Origin: Paenisporosarcina antarctica
GTDB lineage: Bacteria > Bacillota > Bacilli > Bacillales_A > Planococcaceae
NCBI RefSeq assembly: GCF_004367585.1
Contig: NZ_CP038015.1
Span: forward strand, 1,928,001-1,992,000
Length of the DNA stretch: 64,000 nt
Direction of reading: 5' to 3'
Below the pieces are notes generated by a model. That model did not search any database, was not told where the DNA came from, and was given only the letters and a program-made list of their open reading frames with translations. Shown piece by piece: positions 7,462 to 17,360 of this stretch; position 1 is the first letter of the stretch, and each line of letters starts with the position of its first letter. A program made the position numbers and the translations under genes.

Positions 7462-8766
7462 TTATTGTGTGATGATTTCTTCAATCAAATTAGGTGCTGT
7501 TGTTGGTTCTTTTGAGAATTCAATATATTTGTGAAGAATGGCTAAGACGTTTTCAATATTCTCAGAGTTAGAATGGATTGTTGCAAGTGACTCGCCTTCT
7601 TTAACTGCGTCGCCTACTTTTTTATGGAGCACAATTCCGACTGCTAAATCGATTACCGAATCTTTTGTTGCACGTCCTGCGCCTAGCAACATTGCAGCAG
7701 TACCTACTTCATCAGCTTCGATACATGATACATATCCGCTTTCTTTTGCTGGAACTTCGAACGTGAATTGAGCTTGTGGTAACAATTCCGGTGAATCTAC
7801 AACTGCTGGATTACCACCTTGTCCCTCAATGAAACCTTTTAAGATTTCAATGGCAGAACCATTTTCAATTACTTCACGAAGCATTGCACGAGCTTCATCT
7901 AGATCCTTCGCTTTCCCGCCAACAACAACCATTTGGCTTCCTAGTACTAAACAAAGTTCTGTTAAGTCTGCTGGACCTTTTCCACGTAGTGTATCAATAG
8001 CTTCTTTGACTTCTAACGAGTTACCTATAGCAAATCCTAAAGGTTGGCTCATATCAGAAATAATAGCCATTGTTTGGCGTCCTACGTTGTTGCCGATTTG
8101 AACCATTGCTCTAGCGAGTGAACGTGCGTCTTCAACGGATTTCATAAACGCGCCTTCGCCCGTTTTCACATCTAATACAATGGCATCTGCACCTGCAGCG
8201 ATTTTTTTACTCATGATAGAACTCGCTATTAATGGGATGCTATTAACAGTTCCTGTTACATCACGAAGTGCATATAATTTTTTATCGGCAGGTGTTAAAT
8301 TTCCACTTTGACCAATTACCGCTAACTTTAATTCATTCACTTGTTTTGTGAATTGTTCAGTTGTTAACTCAACATGGAAGCCTTCGATCGCTTCTAATTT
8401 ATCAATCGTCCCACCAGTATGACCTAAACCTCGCCCACTCATTTTTGCAACGGGAACTCCGCAAGCTGCAACTAAGGGTCCAAGGACAAGTGTTGTTGTA
8501 TCGCCAACACCGCCAGTTGAATGTTTGTCTACCTTGATTCCTTCAATTTCAGATAAATCAATTTGATCCCCCGATTCAACCATTGCTAATGTTAAATCTG
8601 CACGTTCACGATCTGTCATGTCTTGGAAATAAATAGCCATTAATAACGCGCTTACTTGATAATCGGGAATATTTCCATTCGTATATTGCTCAATAAAAAA
8701 ACCGATTTCTTCAGTTGTTAGTTCTTCACCATCACGCTTTTTTTCTATCAAATCGACCATTCTCAT
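7462..8766 (-). CDS. pdp: Pyrimidine-nucleoside phosphorylase
   Basis: Pdp cleaves uridine, thymidine and deoxyuridine with phosphate to the base and (deoxy)ribose-1-phosphate. The 434-residue protein carries [20 protein letters not shown] and the family signature [16 protein letters not shown] near residues 110-125, plus the C-terminal PYNP domain with [13 protein letters not shown]. It follows deoB by only 17 bases, and DeoB then converts the pentose-1-phosphate to the 5-phosphate, so the two make a salvage pair. In B. subtilis the gene in this place is the purine enzyme pupG, whereas here it is the pyrimidine enzyme. The ATG has AGGTG upstream. Confidence 0.95.
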   Translation of the reverse strand: MRMVDLIEKKRDGEELTTEEIGFFIEQYTNGNIPDYQVSALLMAIYFQDMTDRERADLTLAMVESGDQIDLSEIEGIKVDKHSTGGVGDTTTLVLGPLVAACGVPVAKMSGRGLGHTGGTIDKLEAIEGFHVELTTEQFTKQVNELKLAVIGQSGNLTPADKKLYALRDVTGTVNSIPLIASSIMSKKIAAGADAIVLDVKTGEGAFMKSVEDARSLARAMVQIGNNVGRQTMAIISDMSQPLGFAIGNSLEVKEAIDTLRGKGPADLTELCLVLGSQMVVVGGKAKDLDEARAMLREVIENGSAIEILKGFIEGQGGNPAVVDSPELLPQAQFTFEVPAKESGYVSCIEADEVGTAAMLLGAGRATKDSVIDLAVGIVLHKKVGDAVKEGESLATIHSNSENIENVLAILHKYIEFSKEPTTAPNLIEEIITQ

Positions 8767-8783
8767 GAATGTTCACCTATCCT

Positions 8784-9968
8784 TTAGTTTAAATGTGAAA
8801 GAAAACTGCGCCCAAATTTCGGCATTGGTACATTAAAGTTTTCGGCAATTGTTGCCCCTATATCAGCAAAGGTTTCGCTAAGCGGAAGTTCTTTGCCTTC
8901 TACAAAACGAGGGGAATATGCTAATAAAGGTACATATTCACGGGTATGATCTGACCCTGGGAAAGTTGGGTCGTTTCCGTGATCTGCTGTAATAATTAAC
9001 AAATCTTCGTTCGTTAATGCGTTTAACACTTCTGGCATGCGAGAATCGAATGCCTCTAAAGCTTCGCCGTATCCAATTGGATCCCGTCGATGTCCATATA
9101 ACGCGTCAAAGTCAACCAAGTTCAAGAAACTAATACCACGGAAATCTTTATTAACGACTTGGGATAACTTATCCATGCCATCCATATTGTCTATTGTTCG
9201 TAATGATTCAGTTACACCTTCATCGTTAAAAATATCCGAGATTTTGCCGATTGCAATAACATCGTAATTGGCATCTTTTAATTCATTCATTACAGTGCGT
9301 TCAAACGGTTTCAACGCATAATCATGACGATTTGTTGTGCGCTTAAATGTTCCAGGTTGACCTTTAAATGGACGAGCAATTACACGGCCCACTAAAAATT
9401 CTGGTTCTAATGTAAGTTCACGTGCAATTTCACAAATAGAATATAACTCCTTTAGAGGAATAATTTCTTCGTGAGCAGCAATTTGCAAGACAGGGTCAGC
9501 AGATGTGTAAACGATGATTGCACCGGTTTCCATATGTTCTTGTCCTAACTCATCTAATATTTCAGTTCCACTTGCTGGTTTATTGCCAATGACTTTGCGT
9601 CCAGTTTTTTCTTCTAATGTTTTAATTAATTCATTAGGGAAGCCATTTGGATAGACTTTAAATGGCTGAGTGATATTAAGACCCATGATTTCCCAGTGGC
9701 CAGTCATTGTATCTTTTCCTACAGATGCTTCTTTCATTTTCCCAAAGTAGGATGAAGGTACGTCTATAGGTTGTATGCCTTGGAACGGGCGAATATTAGA
9801 AAGACCCATTTTCTCAAGGTTTGGCATCTTAAGACCATTCATTTTTTCTGCTATATGACCTAATGTATCAGAACCTTCGTCGCCGAAAGCTTTGGCATCT
9901 GGAGCTTCGCCAATACCAACTGAATCCATGACAACGATATGAATTCGTTTAAATGATTTGTTTAACAT
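8784..9968 (-). CDS. deoB: Phosphopentomutase
   Basis: DeoB (Drm) interconverts ribose/deoxyribose 1-phosphate and 5-phosphate, linking nucleoside breakdown to central metabolism. It is a 394-residue alkaline-phosphatase-superfamily enzyme. The metal site is seen in [14 protein letters not shown], the catalytic threonine in [13 protein letters not shown] near residue 90, and the remaining metal ligands in [25 protein letters not shown] lies before the ATG. It is placed between xerD and pdp; the xerD-deoB neighbourhood is conserved in Bacillus. Confidence 0.96.
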   Translation of the reverse strand: MLNKSFKRIHIVVMDSVGIGEAPDAKAFGDEGSDTLGHIAEKMNGLKMPNLEKMGLSNIRPFQGIQPIDVPSSYFGKMKEASVGKDTMTGHWEIMGLNITQPFKVYPNGFPNELIKTLEEKTGRKVIGNKPASGTEILDELGQEHMETGAIIVYTSADPVLQIAAHEEIIPLKELYSICEIARELTLEPEFLVGRVIARPFKGQPGTFKRTTNRHDYALKPFERTVMNELKDANYDVIAIGKISDIFNDEGVTESLRTIDNMDGMDKLSQVVNKDFRGISFLNLVDFDALYGHRRDPIGYGEALEAFDSRMPEVLNALTNEDLLIITADHGNDPTFPGSDHTREYVPLLAYSPRFVEGKELPLSETFADIGATIAENFNVPMPKFGRSFLSHLN

Positions 9969-10057
9969 ACATATCCTCCTTGTACTTCAACCGCTACTTC
10001 TATCTTAACAAATGTTTGGAAAATATACACGTCAGACTTCTGACAAGCTTTCATAGA

Positions 10058-10960
10058 TTATGCACGAGGATGAAATTGTTTATACACATCTTTTAATCGT
10101 ACTTTACTAACATGCGTATAGATTTGAGTTGTTGAAATATCTGCATGTCCAAGCATTTCTTGAACCGCTCGCAAATCCGCTCCATTTTCTATTAAGTGTG
10201 TGGCAAATGAATGGCGCAAAGTATGTGGCGTTATTTCGTTTTGAATTCCCGCTTTCATGGCATGCTCTTTCATTAATTTCCAAACACCTTGTCTCGTTAA
10301 CCCTTTTCCGCGTTGATTGACAAATATGACATCTGTTCGATGTGTTGTCTTGATCAATTTTGGACGTCCTTCTTTTAAATATTCGTTACAAGCAGCCAAA
10401 GCTGTTCGTCCTAATGGAATAATTCTTTCTTTACCACCTTTACCGAAACACCTGACAAATCCCATGGTCAAATGTAAATCCTCCAAATTCAATGAAATAC
10501 ACTCACTGATTCGCATGCCGGTTGCGTAAAGTATTTCTAACAATGCACGGTCTCTTAATCCTTGAGGTTTCCCTAAATTTGGCGCAACAATCAATTCTTC
10601 TACTTCTTCAATCGATAAAATTTTTGGTAGTGTTCGATCCATTTGTGGCATCTCTAAATGCACAGTTGGGTCTGAGTTGGATACTTTTTCTCGTAATAAA
10701 AATTGATGAAACGAGCGAATTGATGAAATATGACGTGCTAAAGTGCGAGACGAATTCCCTCCCACTTTCAATAACTGTAAGTGGGAAAGAATATGAATTC
10801 GCTCTACGATATTTAATGTGGTTATATTTTGAACTTTTGAAAGATCCTTTATATATGCTTTAAGATCTCTTTCGTACGAACTTAAAGTATTAGATGATAA
10901 TTGTCGCTCCACCCTTAAAAAATGAAGATAATCTGAGACTGCGTCTTGCATTTCTTTCAC
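10058..10960 (-). CDS. xerD: Tyrosine recombinase XerD (RipX)
   Basis: XerD with XerC (CodV) resolves chromosome dimers at dif. The 300-residue protein has the N-terminal SAM-like core-binding domain ([16 protein letters not shown]) and the catalytic domain with Arg in [12 protein letters not shown], Lys in [26 protein letters not shown], and His plus the nucleophilic Tyr in [16 protein letters not shown]. All catalytic residues are intact. Chromosomal context (fur upstream, deoB downstream) identifies it as the housekeeping XerD rather than a mobile-element integrase. AGGAGGGTT precedes the ATG. Confidence 0.94.
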   Translation of the reverse strand: MKEMQDAVSDYLHFLRVERQLSSNTLSSYERDLKAYIKDLSKVQNITTLNIVERIHILSHLQLLKVGGNSSRTLARHISSIRSFHQFLLREKVSNSDPTVHLEMPQMDRTLPKILSIEEVEELIVAPNLGKPQGLRDRALLEILYATGMRISECISLNLEDLHLTMGFVRCFGKGGKERIIPLGRTALAACNEYLKEGRPKLIKTTHRTDVIFVNQRGKGLTRQGVWKLMKEHAMKAGIQNEITPHTLRHSFATHLIENGADLRAVQEMLGHADISTTQIYTHVSKVRLKDVYKQFHPRA

Positions 10961-10979
10961 TTAAAACCCTCCTAAACGT

Positions 10980-11010
10980 AAAAAAGGATAGCAATCTGCC
11001 ATCCTTTTGT
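10980..11010 (-). terminator. fur terminator
   Basis: On the minus strand AAAAGGATGGCA and TGCTATCCTTTT form a stem with one G-T pair, followed by a run of T. It lies between the fur stop and the xerD ribosome binding site, so fur is probably transcribed separately from xerD. Confidence 0.8.
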
Positions 11011-11161
11011 TTTAGATATTTTCTTTCAATCAAGGTAAGTAATGTCTGACTCTAAACGCAGGAAAGCGAATCCCTTATGTTATCAGAAAGCCAGATTTGC
11101 ACCTTTCATTCTTCTACCACTAATGTCTATCTAGAGAAACTCTTTTCGTTATTATGCTCAA

Positions 11162-11620
11162 TCACGATTCATTTTCATCATGTTTATCATGGCAACGCCA
11201 GCATATCCCATGAAATGTTAAACGGTGGTCTTTAATTTGAAAATTCCATCTTTTTTCAACTACATTTTCCACATCTTCCAGCAAGTCTTCTTGGATTTCA
11301 TCCACGGCTCCACATTCAATACATACGAGATGATGATGGAAGTGTGCTGCGCCTTCTTGTCTCAAATCGTATCGTGATACACCGTCTCCAAAGTTAATTT
11401 TATCAACTACTTTTAGTTCTGTTAGCAGTTCAAGTGTGCGATATACTGTTGCTAGTCCAATATCTGGTGCTTTATTCTTAACAAGAAGATAGACATCTTC
11501 TGCGCTCAAATGATCTTCTTCATTTTCAAGAAGCACTCTTACTGTCGCTTCACGCTGTGGCGTCAGCTTATAGCTCGCACCATGAAGCTGCTTTTTTATC
11601 CGATCAATCCGGCTCTCCAT
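11162..11620 (-). CDS. fur: Ferric uptake regulator Fur
   Basis: Fur represses iron-uptake genes when loaded with Fe(II). The winged helix is seen in YKLTPQREATVRVLLENEED and in IGLATVYRTLELLTELKVVD; the metal-binding core in AAHFHHHLVCIECGAVDEI; and the structural zinc site is completed by the C-terminal CWRCHD. The start at 11620 gives MESRIDRIKKQL, matching known Fur proteins and placing AGGGGG seven bases upstream; an ATG 24 bases further up lacks a ribosome binding site. Sequence and synteny (SpoIIM position, xerD) favour Fur over PerR or Zur. A sigma-A promoter and a PerR/Fur-like box lie immediately upstream. Confidence 0.95.
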   Translation of the reverse strand: MESRIDRIKKQLHGASYKLTPQREATVRVLLENEEDHLSAEDVYLLVKNKAPDIGLATVYRTLELLTELKVVDKINFGDGVSRYDLRQEGAAHFHHHLVCIECGAVDEIQEDLLEDVENVVEKRWNFQIKDHRLTFHGICWRCHDKHDENES

Positions 11621-11642
11621 GTGACGCCCCCTAACTAACTTC

Positions 11643-11672
11643 ATTATACCAAATTGGGCTTTCTCTTTACAA
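11643..11672 (-). promoter_or_regulatory. Sigma-A promoter of fur
   Basis: On the minus strand TTGTAA (11672 to 11667) is followed after 18 bases by a perfect TATAAT (11648 to 11643). The -10 is about 25 bases before the fur start, so the leader would be very short. Confidence 0.7.
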
Positions 11673-11684
11673 GATAGAGAAAGC

Positions 11685-11704
11685 TATAATGATAATTATT
11701 ATAA
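11685..11704 (-). promoter_or_regulatory. PerR/Fur-type operator upstream of fur
   Basis: TGATAATTATTATAA (11690-11704) matches the PerR box consensus TTATAATTATTATAA at 14 of 15 positions. The overlapping 19 bases from 11685 match the classical Fur box at 16 of 19. In B. subtilis fur is controlled by PerR, which favours that reading. The box lies just upstream of the -35 element. Confidence 0.6.
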
Positions 11705-11714
11705 TCTATATAGA

Positions 11715-12251
11715 TTATAAACCATGAATGTAAGGAAGGACAAACAATTCAAGTCCAATTAAGACGATATAAATAAGACTTAAGAGTCCAATCACTTTAA
11801 AACTGCGATTATTATTCAACTGTTGAGAAGATGGTGGTGGAACAAGCAAAAATCCAATTAGGAGCAATAAAGAACAATAGATTAATTGAAAAGGGAACCA
11901 CCATAGTGCATATGCCCAAAACTCCGTTTCTTGTGCAATTAAATAACCTGAACTAATTCCCCAAAAAACAGCTCTCATTGTCCCTATTAATAGAATCATA
12001 TATTTTAGAATAAGGTGAGTTGCAAAAAGAAGAAATAATAAAATGGTTACGAGTTGCGGAAGAATTGAATCAAATCCATTAGGAACATAATCATTTAATA
12101 GTCTGGGATCGATCCAAAGGATGACTTTTTCAACTTGATCATAAGGCATTTTTGAATACAGCCATAATCCACCTAAATAGCCGATGACGAGTAATCCAAG
12201 TAAAAAAATTAATGGGAAAGACCGAGTCAACATCCGCCACCTACCTTTCAT
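11715..12251 (-). CDS. Polytopic membrane protein at the spoIIM position, possibly divergent SpoIIM
   Basis: The 178-residue protein is almost entirely hydrophobic, with about five predicted membrane segments (roughly residues 10-32, 62-84, 86-105, 113-138 and 152-174). It sits between nudF and fur, exactly where B. subtilis has spoIIM, the mother-cell protein that works with SpoIID and SpoIIP in engulfment. I could not recall clear motif-level similarity to SpoIIM, and it is shorter than the usual 200-215 residues. The assignment therefore depends on synteny and topology. No other function is suggested by the sequence. Confidence 0.5.
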   Translation of the reverse strand: MKGRWRMLTRSFPLIFLLGLLVIGYLGGLWLYSKMPYDQVEKVILWIDPRLLNDYVPNGFDSILPQLVTILLFLLFATHLILKYMILLIGTMRAVFWGISSGYLIAQETEFWAYALWWFPFQLIYCSLLLLIGFLLVPPPSSQQLNNNRSFKVIGLLSLIYIVLIGLELFVLPYIHGL

Positions 12252-12284
12252 AGATTAGCTTATGCGTGTCCCGGTATCATACAT

Positions 12285-12833
12285 TCATCTTTTTTGTAAA
12301 TATTCTTTTGCCCATAAAACACTATAGGCAGTTTTGGCATCAAAAATTTGTCCATTCTTCATCATTTCTTCAGCTTCTTCAATGGTTGCTTCAACCACTT
12401 CCACAAATTCATCTTCATCAAGTGCCGCCGCATTTTCAATTTTAGATAATTCTTCTGCTACAAATACATGAATGATTTCATTAGCAAATCCTGGTGAAGT
12501 TGCAAACGATTGAATATGGGTTAATTTCCCGCATGCGTAACCCGTTTCCTCTTCAAGTTCTCTTCTTGCCGTTATTTCTGGTTGTTCACCTGGCTCTAGT
12601 TTTCCTGCTGGTGTTTCAATTAGTGAGCGTTCGAGCGCTTTTCGGTATTGTTCAACAAATACTAATTTACCTTCAGCAGTTATTGGTATAATTGCAACTG
12701 CTCCAGGATGTTTTATTAATTCTCGTTTCGAGGTTTTACCATTTGGTAGTGTCACTTCATCTACTCGTAATGAAATGACTTTCCCGTCATAAATAGGTGT
12801 TGTTGAAATAGATTTCTCTTCGTATTTTTTCAT
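12285..12833 (-). CDS. nudF: ADP-ribose pyrophosphatase (Nudix hydrolase)
   Basis: NudF hydrolyses ADP-ribose to AMP and ribose-5-phosphate. The Nudix box is complete: GKLEPGEQPEITARRELEEE followed by TGYA, with the metal-binding REL-EE glutamates. The fold continues through LVFVEQYRKALERSLIETPA just before it. The start at 12833 (MKKYEEKSIS) is chosen because AGAAAGGGTGG lies six bases upstream; a frame extending 93 bases further overlaps the divergent aldo/keto reductase promoter and is unlikely. Neighbourhood with fur, the SpoIIM-position gene and yqkF matches B. subtilis yqkG. Confidence 0.93.
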   Translation of the reverse strand: MKKYEEKSISTTPIYDGKVISLRVDEVTLPNGKTSKRELIKHPGAVAIIPITAEGKLVFVEQYRKALERSLIETPAGKLEPGEQPEITARRELEEETGYACGKLTHIQSFATSPGFANEIIHVFVAEELSKIENAAALDEDEFVEVVEATIEEAEEMMKNGQIFDAKTAYSVLWAKEYLQKR

Positions 12834-12902
12834 GGATGCCACCCTTTCTAGTTGTCTATTTGCAAACACAATTGTACCATGTATGAAATGAGGAGGATGA
12901 CT

Positions 12903-13814
12903 ATGAAAAAACGTGAACTTGGACAAAGCGGATTATTTGCATCCGAAATCGGCCTAGGTTGTATGTCACTTCCAACTAACAATGGCGAAGCCCAAAAAAT
13001 TGTGGATGCCGCTATCGACCACGGCATTACGTATTTTGATACCGCAGATTTATACGATAAGGGCGAAAATGAAGTTGTTGTTGGCCATGCATTAAAAGGA
13101 AAACGTCATAACATCTTGCTAGCTACCAAAGTAGGTAATAAATGGCGTGAGGATGAAGCTGGCTGGACTTGGGATTCATCTAGTTCATATATTACTAAGC
13201 AAGTAAAAGAAAGTTTAACAAGACTGCAAACAGATTATATCGATTTGTATCAATTACACGGTGGAACGATGGAAGATAATTTAGAAGAAGCAGTCGATGC
13301 TTTCGAATCATTAAAAAAAGAAGGGCTGATTCGTGCGTACGGAATTTCCTCCATTCGCCCGAATGTAGTCAATCGGTTTTTAGAAAAGGACCAAGCAAGC
13401 TCTGTTATGATGCAGTATAGTATGTTAGACCGCAGACCAGAAGAGTGGTTTGAATTGATAGCTAGTCACGGAGCCTCTGTTGTTACACGTGGTTCACTTG
13501 CTAAGGGATTGCTTACTGCCGAAGCAATGAAACGCGTTGGAGATTCTAAAGACTATGGTGAGTATAGTAAAGAATTATTACTAGAAACCTTATCTAAGAT
13601 TGGTAAACACACAGAAGATTTGACTGGTCTCGCTCTAGCGTTCGTTTTACAGCATAAACAAGTGGCAGCAATAGTTGCCGGTGCTAGTTCAGAGAAACAA
13701 ATCACCAGCACTATTGACGCATATCACCGATCAATTTCAACTAATGATTTAGAACAAGTAACAAATATACTGAGAGATGATCGATATAAAGAACATCGCA
13801 TAAAATTGGGTTAA
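12903..13814 (+). CDS. yqkF: Aldo/keto reductase (YqkF-like)
   Basis: This NADPH-dependent aldo/keto reductase of 303 residues reduces carbonyl compounds; its natural substrate is unknown. The barrel carries the catalytic Asp and Tyr in TYFDTADLYDKGENEVV, the Lys in ILLATKVGNKW and the His in DLYQLHGG. GAGGAGGATGACT precedes the chosen ATG (MKKRELGQSG). It is divergent from nudF with only about 70 bases between starts, an arrangement shared with B. subtilis yqkF-yqkG. Confidence 0.88.
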   Translation: MKKRELGQSGLFASEIGLGCMSLPTNNGEAQKIVDAAIDHGITYFDTADLYDKGENEVVVGHALKGKRHNILLATKVGNKWREDEAGWTWDSSSSYITKQVKESLTRLQTDYIDLYQLHGGTMEDNLEEAVDAFESLKKEGLIRAYGISSIRPNVVNRFLEKDQASSVMMQYSMLDRRPEEWFELIASHGASVVTRGSLAKGLLTAEAMKRVGDSKDYGEYSKELLLETLSKIGKHTEDLTGLALAFVLQHKQVAAIVAGASSEKQITSTIDAYHRSISTNDLEQVTNILRDDRYKEHRIKLG

Positions 13815-13925
13815 ATTAAGATAATTCTTACTAATGACATTCACTGAGCATAAATATTTTCCAGGTAGTTTGGTCTAACGTAAGGGCTGGCACTTGGAGT
13901 GGACAGATACTTTAATCAATTAGAT

Positions 13926-13965
13926 GAAAAGCGCCAAAGAGAAAAAAATCTCTTTGGCGCTTTTC
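13926..13965 (-). terminator. Bidirectional terminator between yqkF and yqkE
   Basis: A perfect 16-base stem (AAAAGCGCCAAAGAGA and its complement) closes a seven-base loop. It sits a few bases after the yqkE stop and about 110 bases after yqkF, and can serve both. Confidence 0.88.
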
Positions 13966-13967
13966 GA

Positions 13968-14225
13968 TTAAAATTTATTGCCATTCATTCCGTAATCATC
14001 TAACAGTTCAGCGAATGATTTGTTCTTCTCTTTTTGTTTTCTATTGAATTGTGCTTGCGCTTCGCGTTCTTCTTCTTGATTACGCTCAGCATCTTGTAAT
14101 TGTTTTTTTGCTAGTTTTAATTTTTCTACTACATCATTTTGAAGTTGGTCGGCTAACGTGTTCCCTTGCTCTCGCTCTGAGCGGTCAGGTTGTTTATGCC
14201 CCTGCTGTTTCTTTTTTGCCATCAT
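13968..14225 (-). CDS. yqkE: DUF3886 family protein YqkE
   Basis: The 85-residue product is highly charged and predicted to be coiled coil, with LKLAKKQLQDAERNQEEERE in the middle and KQKEKNKSFAELLDD near the end. The latter closely resembles the C-terminus of B. subtilis YqkE (DUF3886), whose function is unknown. It begins 15 bases after the thiolase stop on the same strand and is followed at once by a terminator, so the two are probably cotranscribed. Either of two adjacent ATG codons could be the start. Confidence 0.8.
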   Translation of the reverse strand: MMAKKKQQGHKQPDRSEREQGNTLADQLQNDVVEKLKLAKKQLQDAERNQEEEREAQAQFNRKQKEKNKSFAELLDDYGMNGNKF

Positions 14226-14240
14226 TATTCACCTTCTACC

Positions 14241-15428
14241 TTATGCTCTTTTAACAATTGTAGCGACACCTTGACCGCCACCTATACATAAAGTGGCTAA
14301 ACCTGTTTTAGCATCTTGCTTAGCCATCTCATGAAGAAGTGACACGAAAATACGTGCACCACTAGCACCGATTGGATGTCCTAAAGCGATAGCTCCACCG
14401 TTAACATTTAGTTTTTCATGATCGAAGGCAAGCTCACGATCAACTGCTATCGATTGTGCAGCAAAAGCTTCATTCGCTTCTACTAAGTCAATATCTGCCA
14501 TTGAAAGACCTGATTTTGCAAAAACATTTTTAACAGCTTGTACAGGGCCAATTCCCATCACTGAAGGATCAACACCTGCAGATGCATTTGCGACTATTAT
14601 AGCAAGAGGAGTTAAGCCTAATTCGTCCGCTTTTGCTCTAGACATTACAACAACAGCTGCTGCTCCGTCGTTAACCCCTGAAGCATTTCCTGCTGTAACG
14701 CTTCCTTCTTTTTTGAAGGCTGGACGCAATTTGCCTAATTTTTCTACTGTAGTTCCACGTTTTGGGTATTCGTCTGTATCAAAAACAATCGGATCCCCTT
14801 TTCGTTGTGGAATTTCAACAGCTACAATCTCTTCTTTAAATTTCCCTGAATCAATTGCTTGAACTGCACGTTGTTGAGAACGAGCAGAGAACTCATCTTG
14901 TTGCTCACGAGAAATTTCATAACGATCACATAAATTTTCTGCCGTAACGCCCATATGGTAGTCATTAAACGCACACCATAAACCGTCAGAAACCATACTA
15001 TCCACTACTTTTTGATCGCCCATTCGGTATCCTTCACGAGCGTTCTTTAATAAGTAAGGTGCTTGACTCATATTTTCAAATCCACCCGCCACAACGATGT
15101 CAGCATCCCCAGCAATAATGGCTTGAGTAGCTAAATGAACTGCTTTTAATCCAGATCCACATACTTTATTTATAGTCATAGATGGTATCGTATCAGGAAG
15201 ACCTGCAAAAATAGCTGCTTGTCTTGCTGGATTTTGACCAAGGCCACCTTGTAGGACATTCCCCATGATAACTTCACTCACTTGATTTGGTTCAAGTCCT
15301 GCTTTTTTTAATGCTTCTTTTATTACAAGCGCACCTAACTTTGTAGCTGGTACGTCTTTTAACGCCCCTTGGAATGAACCAATTGCTGTACGAACAGCAC
15401 TTACGACAACCACTTCTATTGTTGACAA
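14241..15428 (-). CDS. Acetyl-CoA C-acetyltransferase (thiolase)
   Basis: The enzyme condenses or cleaves acetoacetyl-CoA / acetyl-CoA. At 395 residues it has the thiolase signatures: the acylated cysteine in [15 protein letters not shown] near residue 90, [19 protein letters not shown] with the catalytic histidine, and [11 protein letters not shown] with the second cysteine. Several paralogues (thlA, mmgA, atoB-like) exist in Bacillales, so no symbol is assigned. It is divergent from an HMG-CoA lyase, whose product acetoacetate can feed acetoacetyl-CoA, making a functional link plausible. AGGAGG lies before the ATG. Confidence 0.93.
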   Translation of the reverse strand: MSTIEVVVVSAVRTAIGSFQGALKDVPATKLGALVIKEALKKAGLEPNQVSEVIMGNVLQGGLGQNPARQAAIFAGLPDTIPSMTINKVCGSGLKAVHLATQAIIAGDADIVVAGGFENMSQAPYLLKNAREGYRMGDQKVVDSMVSDGLWCAFNDYHMGVTAENLCDRYEISREQQDEFSARSQQRAVQAIDSGKFKEEIVAVEIPQRKGDPIVFDTDEYPKRGTTVEKLGKLRPAFKKEGSVTAGNASGVNDGAAAVVVMSRAKADELGLTPLAIIVANASAGVDPSVMGIGPVQAVKNVFAKSGLSMADIDLVEANEAFAAQSIAVDRELAFDHEKLNVNGGAIALGHPIGASGARIFVSLLHEMAKQDAKTGLATLCIGGGQGVATIVKRA

Positions 15429-15510
15429 TGTAAATTCCTCCTAATTTGTTGAAAAATAAATTTGCTTGCACCCCTATATCATTATTACAATAGACTAAAG
15501 GAGAGATGTT

Positions 15511-16416
15511 ATGTTTAGTTTACCAAACAATGTGACAATAATCGAGGTTGGCCCACGTGATGGCTTACAAAACGAGAAAAATTTAGTTTCTACTGAAAAC
15601 AAGCTCGCATTTATACACGCACTTCAAGCATCCGGAATTCAAGAAATGGAAATCACTTCTTTTGTTTCACCTAAGTGGGTACCACAAATGTCCGACGCAG
15701 CAGAAATAGTTGAACTTGTTCAAAAGCAAGGTAGACAATTCGTTTTAACACCTAACTCAAAAGGCGTGGAAAGAGCGATTGAAGTAGGCGCAAAAAGTAT
15801 GGCTGTTTTTGTTGGGGTAAGTAATTCTTTTAACATGAAAAATATAAACAAAACGACTGCTCAAAGTATGGCTGGATTAAAACCAGTTATTTCAAATTTA
15901 AAACAACAAGGATACTTTGTTAGGGCTTGTATCTCCACCGCATTTTATTGTCCTTATGAAGGTAAAATAGCCATTGAAGACACCTTATCACTATGTAAAG
16001 AGTTTGCAAGCTGGGGAGTTGATGAACTTAGTGTAGCCGATACAATTGGCATGGCGAATCCACATGAAAGTTATTCGTTATTTTCTCACTTAATTAAGGA
16101 AATACCAAATGTATTAATGACTGCTCATTTTCATGATACAAGAAAAATGGGGATAGCCAATATATATGCCGCACTGCTCGCTGGCGTTTCTCGCTTTGAT
16201 ACTTCAGCTGGCGGTCTTGGTGGGTGTCCTTTTGCACCTGGAGCTACAGGTAATGTAGCAACTGAAGATGTGGTGAATATGCTACATACAATGGGAGTTC
16301 AAACAGGAATTAATTTGGATCTATTATGTGAAGCGGTATCCATTATTGCCCCTTGTGTTTCAAGACCAATTGATACGGGCATGTTTAGATTATACGAAAT
16401 ACAACAACAAGCGTAG
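15511..16416 (+). CDS. Hydroxymethylglutaryl-CoA lyase
   Basis: The enzyme splits 3-hydroxy-3-methylglutaryl-CoA to acetoacetate and acetyl-CoA, the last step of leucine degradation. The 301-residue TIM barrel shows IIEVGPRDGLQNEKN at the N-terminus, metal-binding histidines in TAHFHDTRKMG, and the loop with the active cysteine in GGLGGCPFAPGATGNVATED. This is typical of the YngG/MvaB type. The other leucine-catabolic genes are not in the window. A GGAGAG site precedes the ATG. A hydrolase follows after 11 bases and is likely cotranscribed. Confidence 0.93.
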   Translation: MFSLPNNVTIIEVGPRDGLQNEKNLVSTENKLAFIHALQASGIQEMEITSFVSPKWVPQMSDAAEIVELVQKQGRQFVLTPNSKGVERAIEVGAKSMAVFVGVSNSFNMKNINKTTAQSMAGLKPVISNLKQQGYFVRACISTAFYCPYEGKIAIEDTLSLCKEFASWGVDELSVADTIGMANPHESYSLFSHLIKEIPNVLMTAHFHDTRKMGIANIYAALLAGVSRFDTSAGGLGGCPFAPGATGNVATEDVVNMLHTMGVQTGINLDLLCEAVSIIAPCVSRPIDTGMFRLYEIQQQA

Positions 16417-16427
16417 GAGGAATACCT

Positions 16428-17360
16428 ATGAAGCGTCGCATTCTTTGGATCACCAGTATTCTTACGAGTATTATGACTGCAGGAGCGGCGGTTTTTGGTT
16501 TTATGATAACAAGCCGGTTAATGTATTTGAAAAAAAAGGACGATGCATTTATATTAAACCGTGAGATTACTGCAAATAGATTTAACGAAGCTTGGTTTAA
16601 TGTTGTCAGAAAGACTGAAAAATGGATTGCTAGTCCTAATGGTTATCCAGTAAAAGCAATCTTTTTAGAGCCATTGGACACGAATAATTATGTTATCATT
16701 TGTCACGGTGTTACCGAAAGTAAAATTAATTCCGTTAAATACGCACGACTCTTTGAACGATTAGGTTTTAATTCTGTAGTTTATGACCATAGACGACATG
16801 GTGATTCGGGAGGTAAAACAACTAGTTTTGGCCATTACGAAAAAATGGATTTACAAGCGGTCGTAAAAGCGGTCAATGATCACTCAGGAAAAGATGCGAT
16901 TATCGGCATCCACGGTGAATCTATGGGCGCAGCAACAACTATATTATATGCAGGTACGCTTCAAGACCATGCTCATTTTTATATCGTCGATTGTGCTTTT
17001 TCTGACTTTACTGATCAACTACTATATTTGATGAAAAAACAAACGCCACTTCGCTCAAGTCTAGCCATTAAACTAGCAGATGTATTTTTACGCGTACGTG
17101 ATGGCTATTCAATGAAGTTAGTGTCTCCTCGAGAAGCAGTAACGCGAATCAATAAACCAGTCTTATTCATTCATAGCTTACTTGATGATTTTATTCTTCC
17201 AGAAATGACCAAACAACTTTACGAATTAAAAAAAGGCCCAAAACAATTGAAACTATTTGAAAAGGGCTCCCATGCACAATCGTTCAATCAAAATTCAGAA
17301 GAATATGAAAAAACAGTTGCGGACTTTTTAAACACCTATAATTTAATGCCAAAAGCATAA
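16428..17360 (+). CDS. yqkD: Membrane-anchored alpha/beta hydrolase (YqkD-like)
   Basis: The 310-residue protein has an N-terminal membrane anchor (about residues 5-30), then an alpha/beta hydrolase domain. The nucleophile serine lies in GIHGESMGAATTILYAG, preceded by VYDHRRHGDSGGKTTSFG; the acid is probably the Asp in HSLLDDFILP, and the histidine lies in KGSHAQSFNQ. Order and motifs match B. subtilis YqkD closely. The substrate is unknown, although it may be a lipid or peptide at the outer membrane face. AGGAGG precedes the ATG and a strong terminator follows. Confidence 0.85.
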   Translation: MKRRILWITSILTSIMTAGAAVFGFMITSRLMYLKKKDDAFILNREITANRFNEAWFNVVRKTEKWIASPNGYPVKAIFLEPLDTNNYVIICHGVTESKINSVKYARLFERLGFNSVVYDHRRHGDSGGKTTSFGHYEKMDLQAVVKAVNDHSGKDAIIGIHGESMGAATTILYAGTLQDHAHFYIVDCAFSDFTDQLLYLMKKQTPLRSSLAIKLADVFLRVRDGYSMKLVSPREAVTRINKPVLFIHSLLDDFILPEMTKQLYELKKGPKQLKLFEKGSHAQSFNQNSEEYEKTVADFLNTYNLMPKA

